A stretch of DNA of 64,000 nucleotides from NCBI GenBank assembly GCA_015499985.1, contig JAAAUF010000021.1, forward strand, positions 1 to 64,000, written 5' to 3'. The DNA comes from Haplosporangium gracile. Taxonomy: Eukaryota > Mortierellomycota > Mortierellomycetes > Mortierellales > Mortierellaceae. This document shows positions 46,431-58,262 of the stretch, piece after piece (positions within the stretch are counted from its first letter, which is position 1; each line of letters begins with the position of its first letter). Made by a program: the position numbers and the translations under genes. Under the pieces are notes generated by a model. The model searched no databases. It was not told the DNA's origin and saw only the letters and a list, made by a program, of their open reading frames with translations.

Positions 46431-49400
46431 TCAAGATATCATTCTGTGGACTGTTTGGACAGCGTCTGGTTCGCTGGCACGCACGTAGACACAAAAACAC
46501 GCAGTTGATCCCTGGTACCCATTGAACACTTCATTCTCCTGCGCCTAAAGCAAAGGGGGAAAACAACGGAATGTTAGTATACGAAACGCGGTGTACAAAT
46601 CAGACAAAAGCTTTGCCAGCATAGAAGGAAAGCAAAACTGTCAATGAACGAAACGTACCACGCCAACTTCAGAGACAGTATCGTCGCTGTACTTGAGCCA
46701 GCGAGGCGCCTCTGTCTTGTCGTCATAGATATAAACCCAGTAATGTCCAAAATTGGCCACACCCTCGTGGTGGAACACGGCGTGGATCTTGTATTCGGCA
46801 TCGTTCAAACCGACCATTTCGTTCTTGAGCGTTTCAGTCAACTCTGAGATCCTTTCTGTTTTTTTTTTTTTTTTTTTTTTAGAGCAAACAAAGTAACGAT
46901 TTTTCATGCAAGCATTAGCAGGTCTAGTTTTCATTGTTCTCATTGACAACAAAACAAGGGGTAGATAATGATAGACTTGAAACATACCAAGATCTGCATG
47001 CCGTGGATCCACTTCAGGAATAGATGAGGGGCTCACTTGGTCGGCTGGCGGTGCAGTGGCATCAGCTTGAGGTGAACCGTTGGGTTCGGTGCACCCACTC
47101 AGAGAGGGGCTGCCATGAGGGTAGAGAGGCCGCTTTTTGAAATCAAGCATTTTCCGACACACACGCCGTTCCTTTTTCCACAACTTCATCCGCTTGAATC
47201 GGACGGCCTGTTCCTCTTGATTTGATTCGAGGTACTGGTCCAGGAAGATCCGCTTCGAGAGAGTAACCGTGGCGTTCGACTTGTACGAGGTTTTGTCGCT
47301 CTTGTCAAATTGAGTTCTGAGTAGGTGGATTTGGAGGACTGGTGGTAACTCTGTCACTGTGATATCGCTCATCTGTGCATCCTTTGCGTCCTTGCTCCCT
47401 GCTTCTCCGGTTGCTGCTGCTACCGAGGTCGAAGAAAAGGATTCGGGCTCTCCAGCGTCAAAATAGTCGTCCATCAGCTCTTCCAAGGATGTGTCGTCCT
47501 TGACGTTCAAAAGTAGCGTGCTGAAATCCTCCTGGATCAGTCGCTTCTCTCCCTCCTCAGCCTTCTTCTTGTTTGCCTTGACGTAGAAAAGTCTAAAATA
47601 ATTTTTGATTAGAATTGGTGGCGTGAGAAATGTGCTTAGATATAAACTTGATTTATCGCAGAGAACATATAAAAGTGCCTTACCTGCTGAAGCGGTCAAT
47701 GGGTTTGGCACCCAGTTCGGAGATGATAGGTTGGAAGGCGGCCGAGAGGCGATACATCAAAATGGCCATTGTTTCTAAAGAAAAAGAACAGTGAAGGGTT
47801 GGTTAGTTTCAAAACACAAGCAAATTAAAACCTTGACTATTATGATCACCTACCCGACACGTCCTGTTGCTGGAAAAATTGGTTGGCTCTATTTGGAGTG
47901 CTGTCCGCTGCATTCTCGACACCGCCTGTGGAAAGGAGCAATTCCACCAGCCTACTGGAGGGAGCTACAGATCTTGATTTGGCAGACTGCATAAGGTTGA
48001 ATAACTTGTTCAGCTCAACAACAACTATTGGTAGAGCAACCGTTATGATAAGTTAGCAATATTCATTGGGGCCAAGGTAGCATTGCAGCACTGTCAAGGG
48101 GGATCACCTACTCTCTTTGGCTTCGGCAACGTCACTTTTAGTCAAGATCCTTCCGTCGATGACCTTTTCCTTCCAGCCTTCCTCGTGTTCGTTTTCAATA
48201 TACGCCTCCATGTTGAGCACAGTCTCGCGAATGTCCTTGACGGTATACATGTACTGGAGTAGCGAGTTGAGGTAGCAGGTGTTGCCAATGTTGGAGAGGC
48301 CGACTGGATTGGATGCATAGTACAAGTCCAAGATTGGGTCGTCCACGGAGATATCTTCTTCTGGCTGCTCGAGCAATAGGTCGAGTTCCGGGTCGTTGCG
48401 CGCCTTAGCGATAATCCTGAGATACTCCTTGGATCCCGACTTAAGCGACCCTCTAATCAGTCCCAACAATACGTCCGTGCTAATACCCTCGCCATTGTCT
48501 GGGATCTCGAAATGCCGATATGCGCTCCTGAGCTCTGCTGTGGTGACGATGCCTTCGGACTTTTGGCAGATGATCTCGATCTCCAGCTTCTCACTCTTTC
48601 GCTTTTTTTGAATCGTTGAAAGGACGTCGACAAGAGCGTGGGATGTTGAAACGTCGTGTGCAATTTGTGCCTTAAATGCCTCGATGATGAGATCGTCGGT
48701 CATGTTGCTGACACATCCAAGTTTCCCGTGATCAGAGTCGCGTTCTTCCAGGAGTGAGGCCTTCTCCGACAGGTTGACATTTTTTTCGCCCTTTTCTGAC
48801 ACGTCTAATACAGCATGCAAGTATCAATAGTTGAGTGAGTATGTAGAGCCACCAAGACCATTGTGATATGGAGGCGTGTAGTATTTGTGCTTACATTGGG
48901 TAGCTCCGAGTCTCTCCAGTAGAAGTGTATGTGCTGGTATCAACCCTACAGCGCAGAGTGACAACATGGTTAAATTTTGTCAATGATCTATGCCTTTGCC
49001 GTGAGGGCGTGTGGAATTTTGTATCGAGCGGAACGCAAGTGGCCATACCATTAGCTTCAGATGGTTTGTCTTGCAATAGCACCAGCTGCAGCTGAAAGAT
49101 ACAACGATTCAGAAATTGGACGTTGTCCGGAGTATACTCTGGGGGCTGGAGACGACCATCGACCAGAGAAAACTTGGTCTTCTCAAAGAACTCCTTACTA
49201 TTGAAAGAATGAGGAAGGGTGAGTGACTTGCATTTGCAATGATTGAGTTCATTCTTTCTAAGAATCATAGGGTCAGAGTAAAAAGGGAAGTGCACACGAT
49301 CAAGGAGCTAGTAAGACGGTACCTGAAATCGTCCAGACGGACCTTGGCATTAAACATGTTCGAGCCCGTATTCACACTGCCACAGTCGGGCTTGGTCGCA

Positions 49401-49918
49401 TTCTCGAGGATCCGGAGGAGGACGCCGAGGGTATCGTGGAAGTGAGGCAGGTTCAGGTTATTGTCCTTGGGTCGTCGGTTTGTCCGGATTCTGTAGACCA
49501 GACTCTGGGGAAGTGCGGATTGCTCAAGGAACGCATTGACAGATGTACCACAGTGGCAGCACTCTGCAGCCACTAAGTCTGAATCGAATCGGGAGTGGAA
49601 ATGGTGCAATTGACTTGGGCAGTGCCCTTGTCCTGCTGTGATCACGATATTGTACTGTTTGAAGCAGATTGAGCAGGCAATATTAACGGGCCCGTAGTTG
49701 TCGCCGATCTCGTTGAGGTTGAGGTAAAAGATATGTGGGTGTGGGTTCAATCCGATCTCGTGAAAGGCCAGATCGACAAACCACCTCTGAGGCGTCAACC
49801 CTTTGGATGACAGACTGAGGGCGCGAGCGAGTGGTCCAACGTCGTCGTCGGGTTGTGTTACTGAGATATTGGACGTGGGGTAGAAGGGAGTCGATGCTTC
49901 ATTGCTGAGCACTTCCAT
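46431..49918 (-). CDS. UBP2: Ubiquitin-specific protease, UBP2-like
   Basis: Cysteine protease that removes ubiquitin, in yeast mainly K63-linked chains together with Rsp5. Nine exons: 49918-49323, 49197-49049, 48945-48895, 48804-48112, 48024-47854, 47774-47684, 47592-46988, 46855-46659, 46544-46431, giving 888 residues. The Cys box NIGNTCYLNSLLQ holds Cys442. FFQQDVSE is the second conserved USP block. The His box GHYWVY holds His823, followed by YSDDTVSEV with the third triad residue. The N-terminal region (VDLAFHEIGLNPHPH, and Cys/His pairs in ACSICFKQYN and ECCHCG) matches the UBP2/RRM-type N-terminus. It is shorter than yeast Ubp2 (about 1270). The last coding exon (38 codons including stop) was found by splicing GTG to GCG and ends CFCVYVRA, as UBP2 proteins do. 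Exon 3 is only 51 nt. Confidence 0.9.
46859..46880 (-). repeat. 22-nt homopolymer next to a UBP2 3' splice site
   Basis: T22 on the plus strand, so A22 on the coding strand, immediately before the CAG acceptor at 46856-46858. The normal pyrimidine tract is missing at this site. Confidence 0.9.
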
Positions 49919-50588
49919 GATGCTATATCGATTAGTGTTCTTGTTGTTGCTGTTGAAGAGTCTGTAGTCTAGGAATAAGCAGGGTTTAAGGGTTTAAGAT
50001 GGAGTGGACTATTGTCTAAAGGATGCTGTTGAATGCAAACGAGGGGTAAGGTTGGCGACAGTGGAATGAATCTGAAAGAGTGCGAGGCTAGCTGTAAGGG
50101 AGAATGAGTTGGAATGAGAGAGTGTGAAGGTGAGAGAAGTGTGCGAGAGGAGTGACGGTAGAAGTCTAATGGGAAGAAGTGTGTGCATGTGTGTTGGAGA
50201 AGGAGAAGAAGAAGAAGAAGAAGAAGAAGAAGAAAAACAACTATGGCAAGATATACAAGGAGGAATTGGGCGAAACTAGTTGTGGCGTGTGTCTACGACT
50301 CAGGAGTAGCGTGGGCGCTGGTCGTGCTTGCGTGCACCTTCTTGTCACTACCTCCTCAAATGGCCAATCAGAACTGTGCGCAGCGCGTGCGATCACAGGA
50401 AGGTCTCTTTCAGCCTCTTGACCGTTCATACCTTCGCGAGACGAGACTACTCTCTATCATCCTCCTTCTTTTGACTTCTTTATCCTTCACCTCTTCACTC
50501 CCGTTCCCCTACCCTACACTTTTCCTGTTCGCCTACAGCCTCACACCCCTTTACTCTTCTTTTTTTCTTCTATACTTTTTCATTCACC
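49919..50588. other. Bidirectional promoter region of UBP2 and CAND1
   Basis: 670 bp. An (AAG)n tract lies at about 50200-50234, and a C/T-rich block (about 50450-50585) leads into the CAND1 ATG, which sits in CACCATGG context. No gene supported. Confidence 0.55.
50200..50234. repeat. (GAA)n microsatellite
   Basis: About ten AAG/GAA units in the shared UBP2/CAND1 promoter. Confidence 0.9.
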
Positions 50589-53500
50589 ATGGTTGCAAAC
50601 ACAAGCGCCTACTTGGTCGCGTCGTTGTTGGAGAAGGTATTCACACGGCTTTCTGTCCTCCCTCTTCTCACGCTGCTAGTCATTAAAAAAAGGAAAGAAC
50701 GCGACAACTGACTTTGACCGTGCCTCCATGCAAATAGATGGGCTCCGAAGACAACGACTTCCGTTTCATGGCCCTAAACGATCTCATCACTGAGCTCCAG
50801 AGTCCCACCTTCAGCCTCGAGGAATCGACAGAAAAGAAGGTTGTCGACAAGGTCCTTCTTTTGATGAAGGACAAGAATGGAGAAGTGCAGAACCAAGCCG
50901 TCAAATGGTAAATGGTGGCTCGAGGCCTCTGTTTTTGAGCTTGTTGGGCAACCCATGTCGCTGTGTGTTTTTTCTACCTTATTCTGACTGCCACCTTTCT
51001 TTACCTTTCAACCCTCTTCTTTCATGTGCGTAGCCTGGGTTCCCTCGTGAAAAAGGTTCAGGAGTCGCAGCTGCAGCAGATTGTCGATAACTTGTGCGCG
51101 TTCGTGTCTCAGGATAAGGAGGATCTTCGGGAGATTGCCAGCATTGGTCTCAAGACTGTTATTGTCCAGGTCCCCACCAACTCGGTCGTCGCCGTCAATG
51201 TCTGCAAGCGCTTGGTTCCCCGGTTACTCGCAACTCTCGAGAATGTAATCATCAAAATCGACATTCTTTTTTGGCAACCCTAAGAATCTGCCAGAACAAA
51301 AATTCAAAAAAGGGCCAAGGTTAACCGCAGTTCAATCTCCCTCCTGTCGTTGCTAGGCCAACTCAAGCTACGATGCCCAGATGGATTCACTTGACATTCT
51401 TAGTGAAGTCCTCCTCAGATTTGGAAACATTTTCGCCACCATCGGTCTTCAGAAGCAAACCGCCAACACTCTCTTTACTCTTTTGAGTCATGCTCGCCCC
51501 GCCTTGCGTAAGCGTGCCACCACAGCCATTGGCCACCTCGTGGCTCATATGCCCGATGATATTTTTGAGGATCTTTTGAAGAAGATTCTCAATGGACTTG
51601 AGACCTCCAAGAACTCACCCGACCGCCTCCGCACATATATCCAGGTTACTGGCGCCATCAGGTAAGGCGCACACAGCCGCATTCAATTGGCGTTTCACGG
51701 TGTTGTATTGTCAATTGCGTATGCAAAAAAAAAGTATAAAATGTGTTCACCAAGCTGCGCCACCCCTAACTTTATCCTGGTCGGTCAACTTGCTTGTTCT
51801 TTTTGGTACAGCCGCTCAAATGCCCCCCGGTTTGGCAAGTTCCTTCCCGGAGTTGCCCCCTCAGTCATCAAGTACACGGATCTGGATGACGACGAACTTC
51901 GTGAGAACGCCTTGCAAGCACTGGAGGCTTTCGTTCTTCGTTGCCCCGGCGAAATTACACCATACATTGATACCATCATCGAACTCGGCTTGAAATTCCT
52001 GCGCTACGACCCCAACTATGATGATGGCGAGGATGATGAGGACGACGAAGATGAGGAGATGGGCAGCGATAACGAGGATGAAGAGGATGAGGATGACGAC
52101 GGGTAAGGAGTGCCTTCGTGATATCTGTTTGTGTTATCACTTCTCTTTCGGGTCTGTGAACATGAACTAATTCATGAATTTGACGCCTTTTGTAGTGAAT
52201 ACTCTGACGACGATGATATGTCTTGGAAGGTTCGTCGCACATCCGCCAAACTTCTCGCTGCCATCATTGGAACTCGTCAGGATCTTCTCGGACAGCTCTA
52301 CTCCACCATCGCCCCTACTCTTATCAACCGCTTCAAGGAGCGCGAGGAGACTGTCCGCCTCGAGATCTTGCAGACCTTTATTACCTTGCTTCGCCAAACC
52401 AACACCTACGGAGGAGCAGAATACGAAATAGACGCCACCCTCGAGAACCTGCACAAGAAGAGAAAGGGCAGCCGCCCTGGTACTCCCATCGAGACCGATC
52501 AAAGGTATGCCCAATTATAAAAATGTCATCATTGTTATCGGAGGCGCGTGATCAATTGATATAGAACACTCACACGACACTCAACATCATATCCACAAAC
52601 ACTATTCTCAAATATTAGCCCGAAGGCTCTTTTGCGCGGACAGGTCCCTCGTTTGACTAAGAACTTGGCTAAGCAGATGGCTTCAAAATCGGTTCAGACC
52701 CGCGTTTTCGGATACGTTCTTCTCAAGGAGCTCGTCACTGTCTTGAAGGGCGGTTTGGAGGCCAACTATATGCTCTTTGTTCCCTCCATCAAGCAGTCGC
52801 TCTCGACCGCTTCCCAGTCCGACCACCACCACTTGGGCACCAACTCCAACTTGAAGATTGAGGCTCTTGGATTTTTGCGTAGCCTCTTCCGCACCCATGC
52901 TCCCGAGGTCTTCCAGAGACACCTTGACCAGCTCTGCCCGCCCGTCATCTCTGCCATTCAGGACAAGTTCTACAAGATTTCCTCGGAGGCATTGGTCTGC
53001 TGCATGGAGTTGATCAAGGTTGTCCGTCACATGGACCTTGACGAGGATGCCCAAAAATACTCGTTCGAAGCCCTCGACACTGAGGCCAAGCCATACATTC
53101 TCCAGATCTATCAGGTTATCCTTCAGCGCGTCTCGACCGCCGATGCCGATCAGGAGGTCAAGGAGCGCAGCATTCTCTGCTTGGGCGTGCTCCTGTCGCG
53201 TGTCGGTGACGAGCTCAAGGCTGAGTTGGCTACTTGCTTGCCCCTGTTGTTGGAGAAATTACAGAACGAGCTCACCCGCCTTATGGCCGTCAAGACCCTC
53301 TCCCAGATTGTCGAGAGCCCTGTCTGTGCTGAGGCTGACATCAAGGAACCCATCTTACAGGCCATTCCCGAGGTCGCTTCCCTCTTGAGAAAGAGCAACC
53401 GTCCCCTTAAGATCGCTAGTCTTCACTTCTTGGATGTTTCCATCCGTCGGTAAGAACCTCCACCTCGTCGTTTCTATGACATGTGGAACATGCTCGACTG

Positions 53501-55518
53501 TTTAATTTGATTCTAATTATCTTGTTTTGTTTTTGAAATATAGCTTCGGAAAGGTTCTTAGCGTCCAGACTTACGATGAGTTGCTGAATGATTTGAAGCC
53601 GTTGATCACAGAGGAGGACCTTCACCTTTTGCCTCTTGGACTGACCTCTGTTGTATCGATCTTGCACGCCAACCCATCCAGCGTCAATATTGTCAAGCAG
53701 GGTATCCTTCCCTTGGTCTTCAAGCTCATTCGCTCCCCTCTTATCCAGGGACAAGCTTTGGAGAGCCTTTTGGCATTGTTTGCTGCTCTCGTTCGCACCA
53801 ACGACAAGGAGTTCCCCGTTTTGGTGAGCAGCCTTGTTGAACCCGCCAGCGTTCCTTCGCCCGAAGGTCAACTCGCCTTGTCCAAGCAGGCTTTCTCGAC
53901 AATTGCTCAGTGCATTGCTGTCCTTTGCTTGAACTCTCAGAAGAACTTGGAGATGACCGTTGCCGAGTTTGTCCGTAAGATCGAGGAGCCTCGTACCTCT
54001 GACTCTCTCAAGTACCTCTCTCTGATTACCTTGGGAGAGATTGGTCGTCGTGTGTCCCTGAGCAACCATGCCACTCTTCATACCTCGATTCTTGCCATGT
54101 TCAACGTCCACTCGGAGGAGGTCCGCTCAGCTGCTGCCTTTGCCATCGGAAACGTCAGTGCAGGAAACGTGGGCGTTTATGTTCCTATCATCATTCAGGA
54201 GATTCAGAAGGACCCCAAGAAGCGCTATCTTCTTTTGCACGCCCTCAAGGAGGTCATCACCCGTTACACTCAGAAGCAGGGTGGTCAAGAGTTGGAGGCT
54301 CATGCTTCCCAGATTTGGTATGTTTGAAAAATGGATATGATGATAGACTATGTACTAGAAACAAAATATGAGTCGTTGCTCTAACCTTTTGTTTAATCTT
54401 TTTTAATGCATAGGGTTCTTTTGTTCGATAACTGCGAGAGTCAGGAGGAGGGAACTCGCAACGTCGTTGCCGAGTGTCTCGGAAAGTTGACTTTGACCAA
54501 CCCCTACAAGTTCTTGCCCGAACTCCAGGTAACTACCATTATCATAGGTCTACAAAAGTCATTTTTGATTTTAGTTTTTCACCTTGATTTCGGTTACTCA
54601 CATCTTTTCTACATTGATATATGAATAGTCCCGTTTGCACTCAGATTCTCCTCAGATCCGTGGTACTGTTGTTTCGGCATTCAAGTACACGTTCACTGAC
54701 AACGCCCGCAGCTATGATGAACTTCTTCGCCCCCTTATTGTCGAGTTCTTGTCGCTGATGAAGGACAAGGATCTCAACGTCCGTCGTTTGTCTCTTTCGA
54801 CTTTGGACTCTGCTGCCCACAATAAGCCTTACTTAATTCGCGATGTTCTTGGCCAGTTGTTGCCCTTGTTGTACCAGGAGACAAACGTTGTGGAGGAGTT
54901 GATTCATATTGTAGAGATGGGACCCTTTAAGCATCGCGTCGACGACGGTCTCGAGATTCGCAAGTCTGCATTCGAGTGCATGTACACCTTGCTCGAGAAG
55001 TGCAGAGACAGAGTCGAGATTTTTGCGTACATTGACCGTATCCTTGTTGGACTCGTTGATCAGCCTGACATCAAGATGCTCTGCCACTTAACCCTTGTCC
55101 GTCTGTCGATCGTCTCTCCAACTGCTGTTGCACAAAGTAAGTCTGCCTTTCATTTATGCGTGCCGGTACTCATTTGGTTTGTTCACTGCAGATAACTAAT
55201 TAGTGTCTCTTACTTTATTGTGTAGGATTGGATGATATGGTTGAGCCTTTGCACGCAACTCTCAGCTTCAAGATGAAGCCCACGGCGGTGAAGCAGGAGT
55301 TGGAAAAGAACCAGGAGCTTGTCCGGTCGGCATTGAGGGCAATTGCCTTCTTGTCGAAGCTTGCTGATGCTACGTTGACTCCCAAATTCGCCGCCTTCTT
55401 GAACGAGGTGCGCGCTGGGCCCAACGCCTACGATCTGAACCAGTATATTGCCGAGAGCGAGAGCCGCGATGACCTGTACAACAGCAACCTCAAGCTCGAC
55501 TCCATGGACCTTAGCTAA
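50589..55518 (+). CDS. CAND1: CAND1 (TIP120), cullin-associated NEDD8-dissociated exchange factor
   Basis: HEAT-repeat protein that wraps cullin-RBX1 and exchanges substrate receptors of SCF ligases. Eleven exons: 50589-50636, 50738-50907, 51034-51244, 51357-51661, 51812-52102, 52196-52504, 52619-53449, 53544-54317, 54414-54528, 54629-55136, 55226-55518, giving 1284 residues (human CAND1 1230). Landmarks are [16 protein letters not shown] near the start, [20 protein letters not shown] (the acidic loop found in CAND1), [34 protein letters not shown] and LRKAAFE-like ValAsp-rich C-terminal TIP120 domain sequence. All splice phases agree. The acidic loop is somewhat longer than in animals. The next gene, LTA4H, follows on the same strand after 281 bp. 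Confidence 0.96.
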
Positions 55519-55558
55519 AGAAGACGACACTAGCTGTCCTTCAAAAAAAAATGGAATG

Positions 55559-55564
55559 AATAAA
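55559..55564 (+). terminator. AATAAA polyadenylation signal of CAND1
   Basis: Hexamer followed by A-run, 41 bp after the stop codon. Confidence 0.6.
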
Positions 55565-55799
55565 AAAAGTTTGTCAGTTTCTCACGGTTCGAAACTGCCG
55601 AAGGAGATGTAATTGGCTGGGAAAACTACACTCAGCGTGAGGATTGTGAGCGCAAGTGTCCAAAAGGGGCAACGATCGCTCTTTGTCGCTCGTTACACTT
55701 TTTAAAGTGATTCCCACGTCCAATCGCGCCTTCTCTTCTCTTCTTTTCTTTTCTTTTCATTCACTTTCACCCTTCACTCTTCACACTCACAAATTCACC

Positions 55800-58161
55800 A
55801 TGCCATACGACCCTACTTCGCAGTCGAACATCGACGAGCTTAAGACGAATCACATTCACCTCGACCTCACCGTTGACTTTAGCGCAAAGACGCTGACTGG
55901 GTCTGCCGAGCTCGAGCTGGAGGCCATCGCCGACAACGTCTCCATGGTCGTCCTCGACACCAGTTACATCGACGTCCGCTCTGTGACTTCCAACGGCAAG
56001 GCACTCCAAGTAAGATCAATACTCTGGAAGCATCTTGTCACACCAATTGATGACAACGTAGAGATTAACCCAACTGTGGACCTTTCGCGCATCCTTTTAC
56101 CGCTGTAGTTTAACTTGGCCAAACGCCATGAAAAGTATGGATCTGCATTGACGATTGAATTGGGAACGACACTTTCCAAGGGCAGCAAGACCAAGGTGAT
56201 CGTAGGGTATGCAACCACTCAGGATTGCACCGCATGCCAGTGGCTGGAGCCCAGCCAGACTGTGGGCAAGAAGCATCCGTACCTTTTCACACAGTGCCAG
56301 GCGATCCACGCGCGATCGCTCTTGCCCTGCCAGGACAGCCCCTCGATCAAACTGACCTATAGCGCCAACATCACCACCCTCCTGCGCGCCGTCATGTCTG
56401 CTGTCCCTACTGGAGAGGACAAGCATGCCGGCGATAAGACTACGTTCAAATTTGAGCAGAAGCAGCGAATCCCTTCGTATCTGATTGCGCTCGCTGTCGG
56501 AAACTTGGAAGGACGTGAAATTGGACCGCGTTCGACTGTTTGGACTGAGCCTGAGGTCTTGAAGGCGGCCGCTTGGGAGTTTGTCGATACTGAGAACTTT
56601 ATCCAGACGGGAGAGGCGCTTTTGACCCCGTACGATTGGGGTCGGTATGATCTTTTGGTCCTCCCTGCTTCGTTCCCTTATGGTGGTATGGAGAATCCTT
56701 GTCTGACATTTGTTACACCTTCGCTGTTGGCTGGTGATCGTTCATTGGTTGATGTTGTTGCTCATGAGATTGCACACAGTTGGATGGGTAACTTGGTGAC
56801 CACCGAGAACTGGGAGCACTTCTGGTAAACTATTGTCTGCTTCTTTGCGACTATTGCTGTGTTGTCGTGTTCTTCGCTGAAGAGTCTGCATTGTGGTTAA
56901 CATTCAATTTGATCCTGTTGCACTTGCTTAGGTTGAACGAGGGATTCACTGTGTTTGTGGAGCGTAAGATTTTGGGACGCATGAAGGGCAAGGAGCACAG
57001 CGAGTTCAGCGCCATTTTGGGCAAAAAGGCCTTGCAGGAGAGCGTTGACCTCTACGGACAGGATCATCCCTTCACCGCCCTTCGTCCTTGCCTCCGCGAT
57101 GAGGATCCTGATGATTCTTTCTCTCGTGTCCCCTATGGTAAAGAGCCGACAATTTACTTACAGCGAACCACGACTAAACTCGCGCTGAGGAATATGATGA
57201 CCGACCAACTGACTGACTTTACCACTCTTTTCAATACGTTTTGACGTGAAATAGAGAAGGGATTCAACTTGTTGTATTACTTGGAGAAGCACTTGGGAGG
57301 CGCCGAGGTCTTTGAACCTTACCTGCGTGCTCATGTCCAGGAGTTTGCAGGACGATCGATCAACACGGATGATTGGAAGGCGTTCCTGTACGCCTTTATG
57401 GAAAAGAATTTTGGTCAAGAGAAGGTCGATCTCTTGAACGAGGTCGATTGGGAGGGTTGGTTGGCCGGCACTGGCATGGTAATTATCTCTTACCCTCCAT
57501 CAGCGCGGTTCTTGTTTTTTTTTCCAGAAACAAAGCACTCATTAGTCCTTTTTTTAAAATTTTATTTTATATCGTGATAGCCCCCAGTGGACAATAAGTT
57601 CGACGACACACTGGCAAAGGCATGTACGTGCCTTTGCAAGAAATGGGACGACTCGCGCCACACGAAACCACCTACAGGATTCACAGCCGACGACATTAAG
57701 GACTTTTCGTCAACCCAAAAGGTAGTCTTTTTGGAAAAGGTCTCAGAATTGGACCCCTTGCCCCACGGACACTTGGATACAATGGACAAACTTTATGAAT
57801 TGACGAACGTCCGCAATTCGGAGATCCGTCTGCGCTGGCATTTGTTATGCCTCAAGGCCAACTATGAGAAGATCTATCCAGAAGTTGTAGCTTTTGCATC
57901 GTCTATGGGGCGGATGAAGATGTGTCGACCCCTTCTTCGGTAAGCTTATTCGTCTTTTCTTTCTCTCTTTCTTTCATTCTTTCGAAAACTAACTCTGATG
58001 CGACTTGCTAACACAACGCGACTATCCAAAACACCTCTAGGTCGTTATACAAGGCCAAGAATGGTGCAGAACTGGCACGAGAAACATTCATCAAGCACAA
58101 GTCGTTCTTCCACCCCATTGCTGCCGCCATGATCGCCAAGGACCTCGGTGTCTCCAAGTGA
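55800..58161 (+). CDS. LTA4H: Leukotriene A4 hydrolase/M1 aminopeptidase
   Basis: Zinc aminopeptidase of the M1 family; fungal members trim peptides and may have epoxide hydrolase activity. Six exons: 55800-56009, 56109-56824, 56932-57137, 57255-57478, 57581-57939, 58041-58161, giving 611 residues, the length I recall for human LTA4H. The zinc site [10 protein letters not shown] has His289, Glu290 and His293, with Glu312 (in LNEGF) as third ligand at the standard HExxH-x18-E spacing. The exopeptidase motif GGMENP is present. The C-terminal helical domain of the LTA4H subgroup is complete (ends [13 protein letters not shown]). A C/T-rich promoter block precedes the ATG. It converges with POM152 with 101 bp between stops. 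Confidence 0.95.
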
Positions 58162-58186
58162 AATATCTCAAAAATAGTGGTGTAAT

Positions 58187-58192
58187 AATAAA
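58187..58192 (+). terminator. AATAAA polyadenylation signal of LTA4H
   Basis: Hexamer 26 bp after the stop codon, within the 101-bp spacer shared with POM152. Confidence 0.6.
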
Positions 58193-58262
58193 TCTGAATG
58201 CAAATGTTTTAATTTTTTTTCCTTTCCAACATCGTCCTTCCACATAACCCCCTTCTTTATAA

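Noticed and set aside
53416..54111. 231-codon minus-strand frame
   Set aside because: Antisense to CAND1 exon 8.
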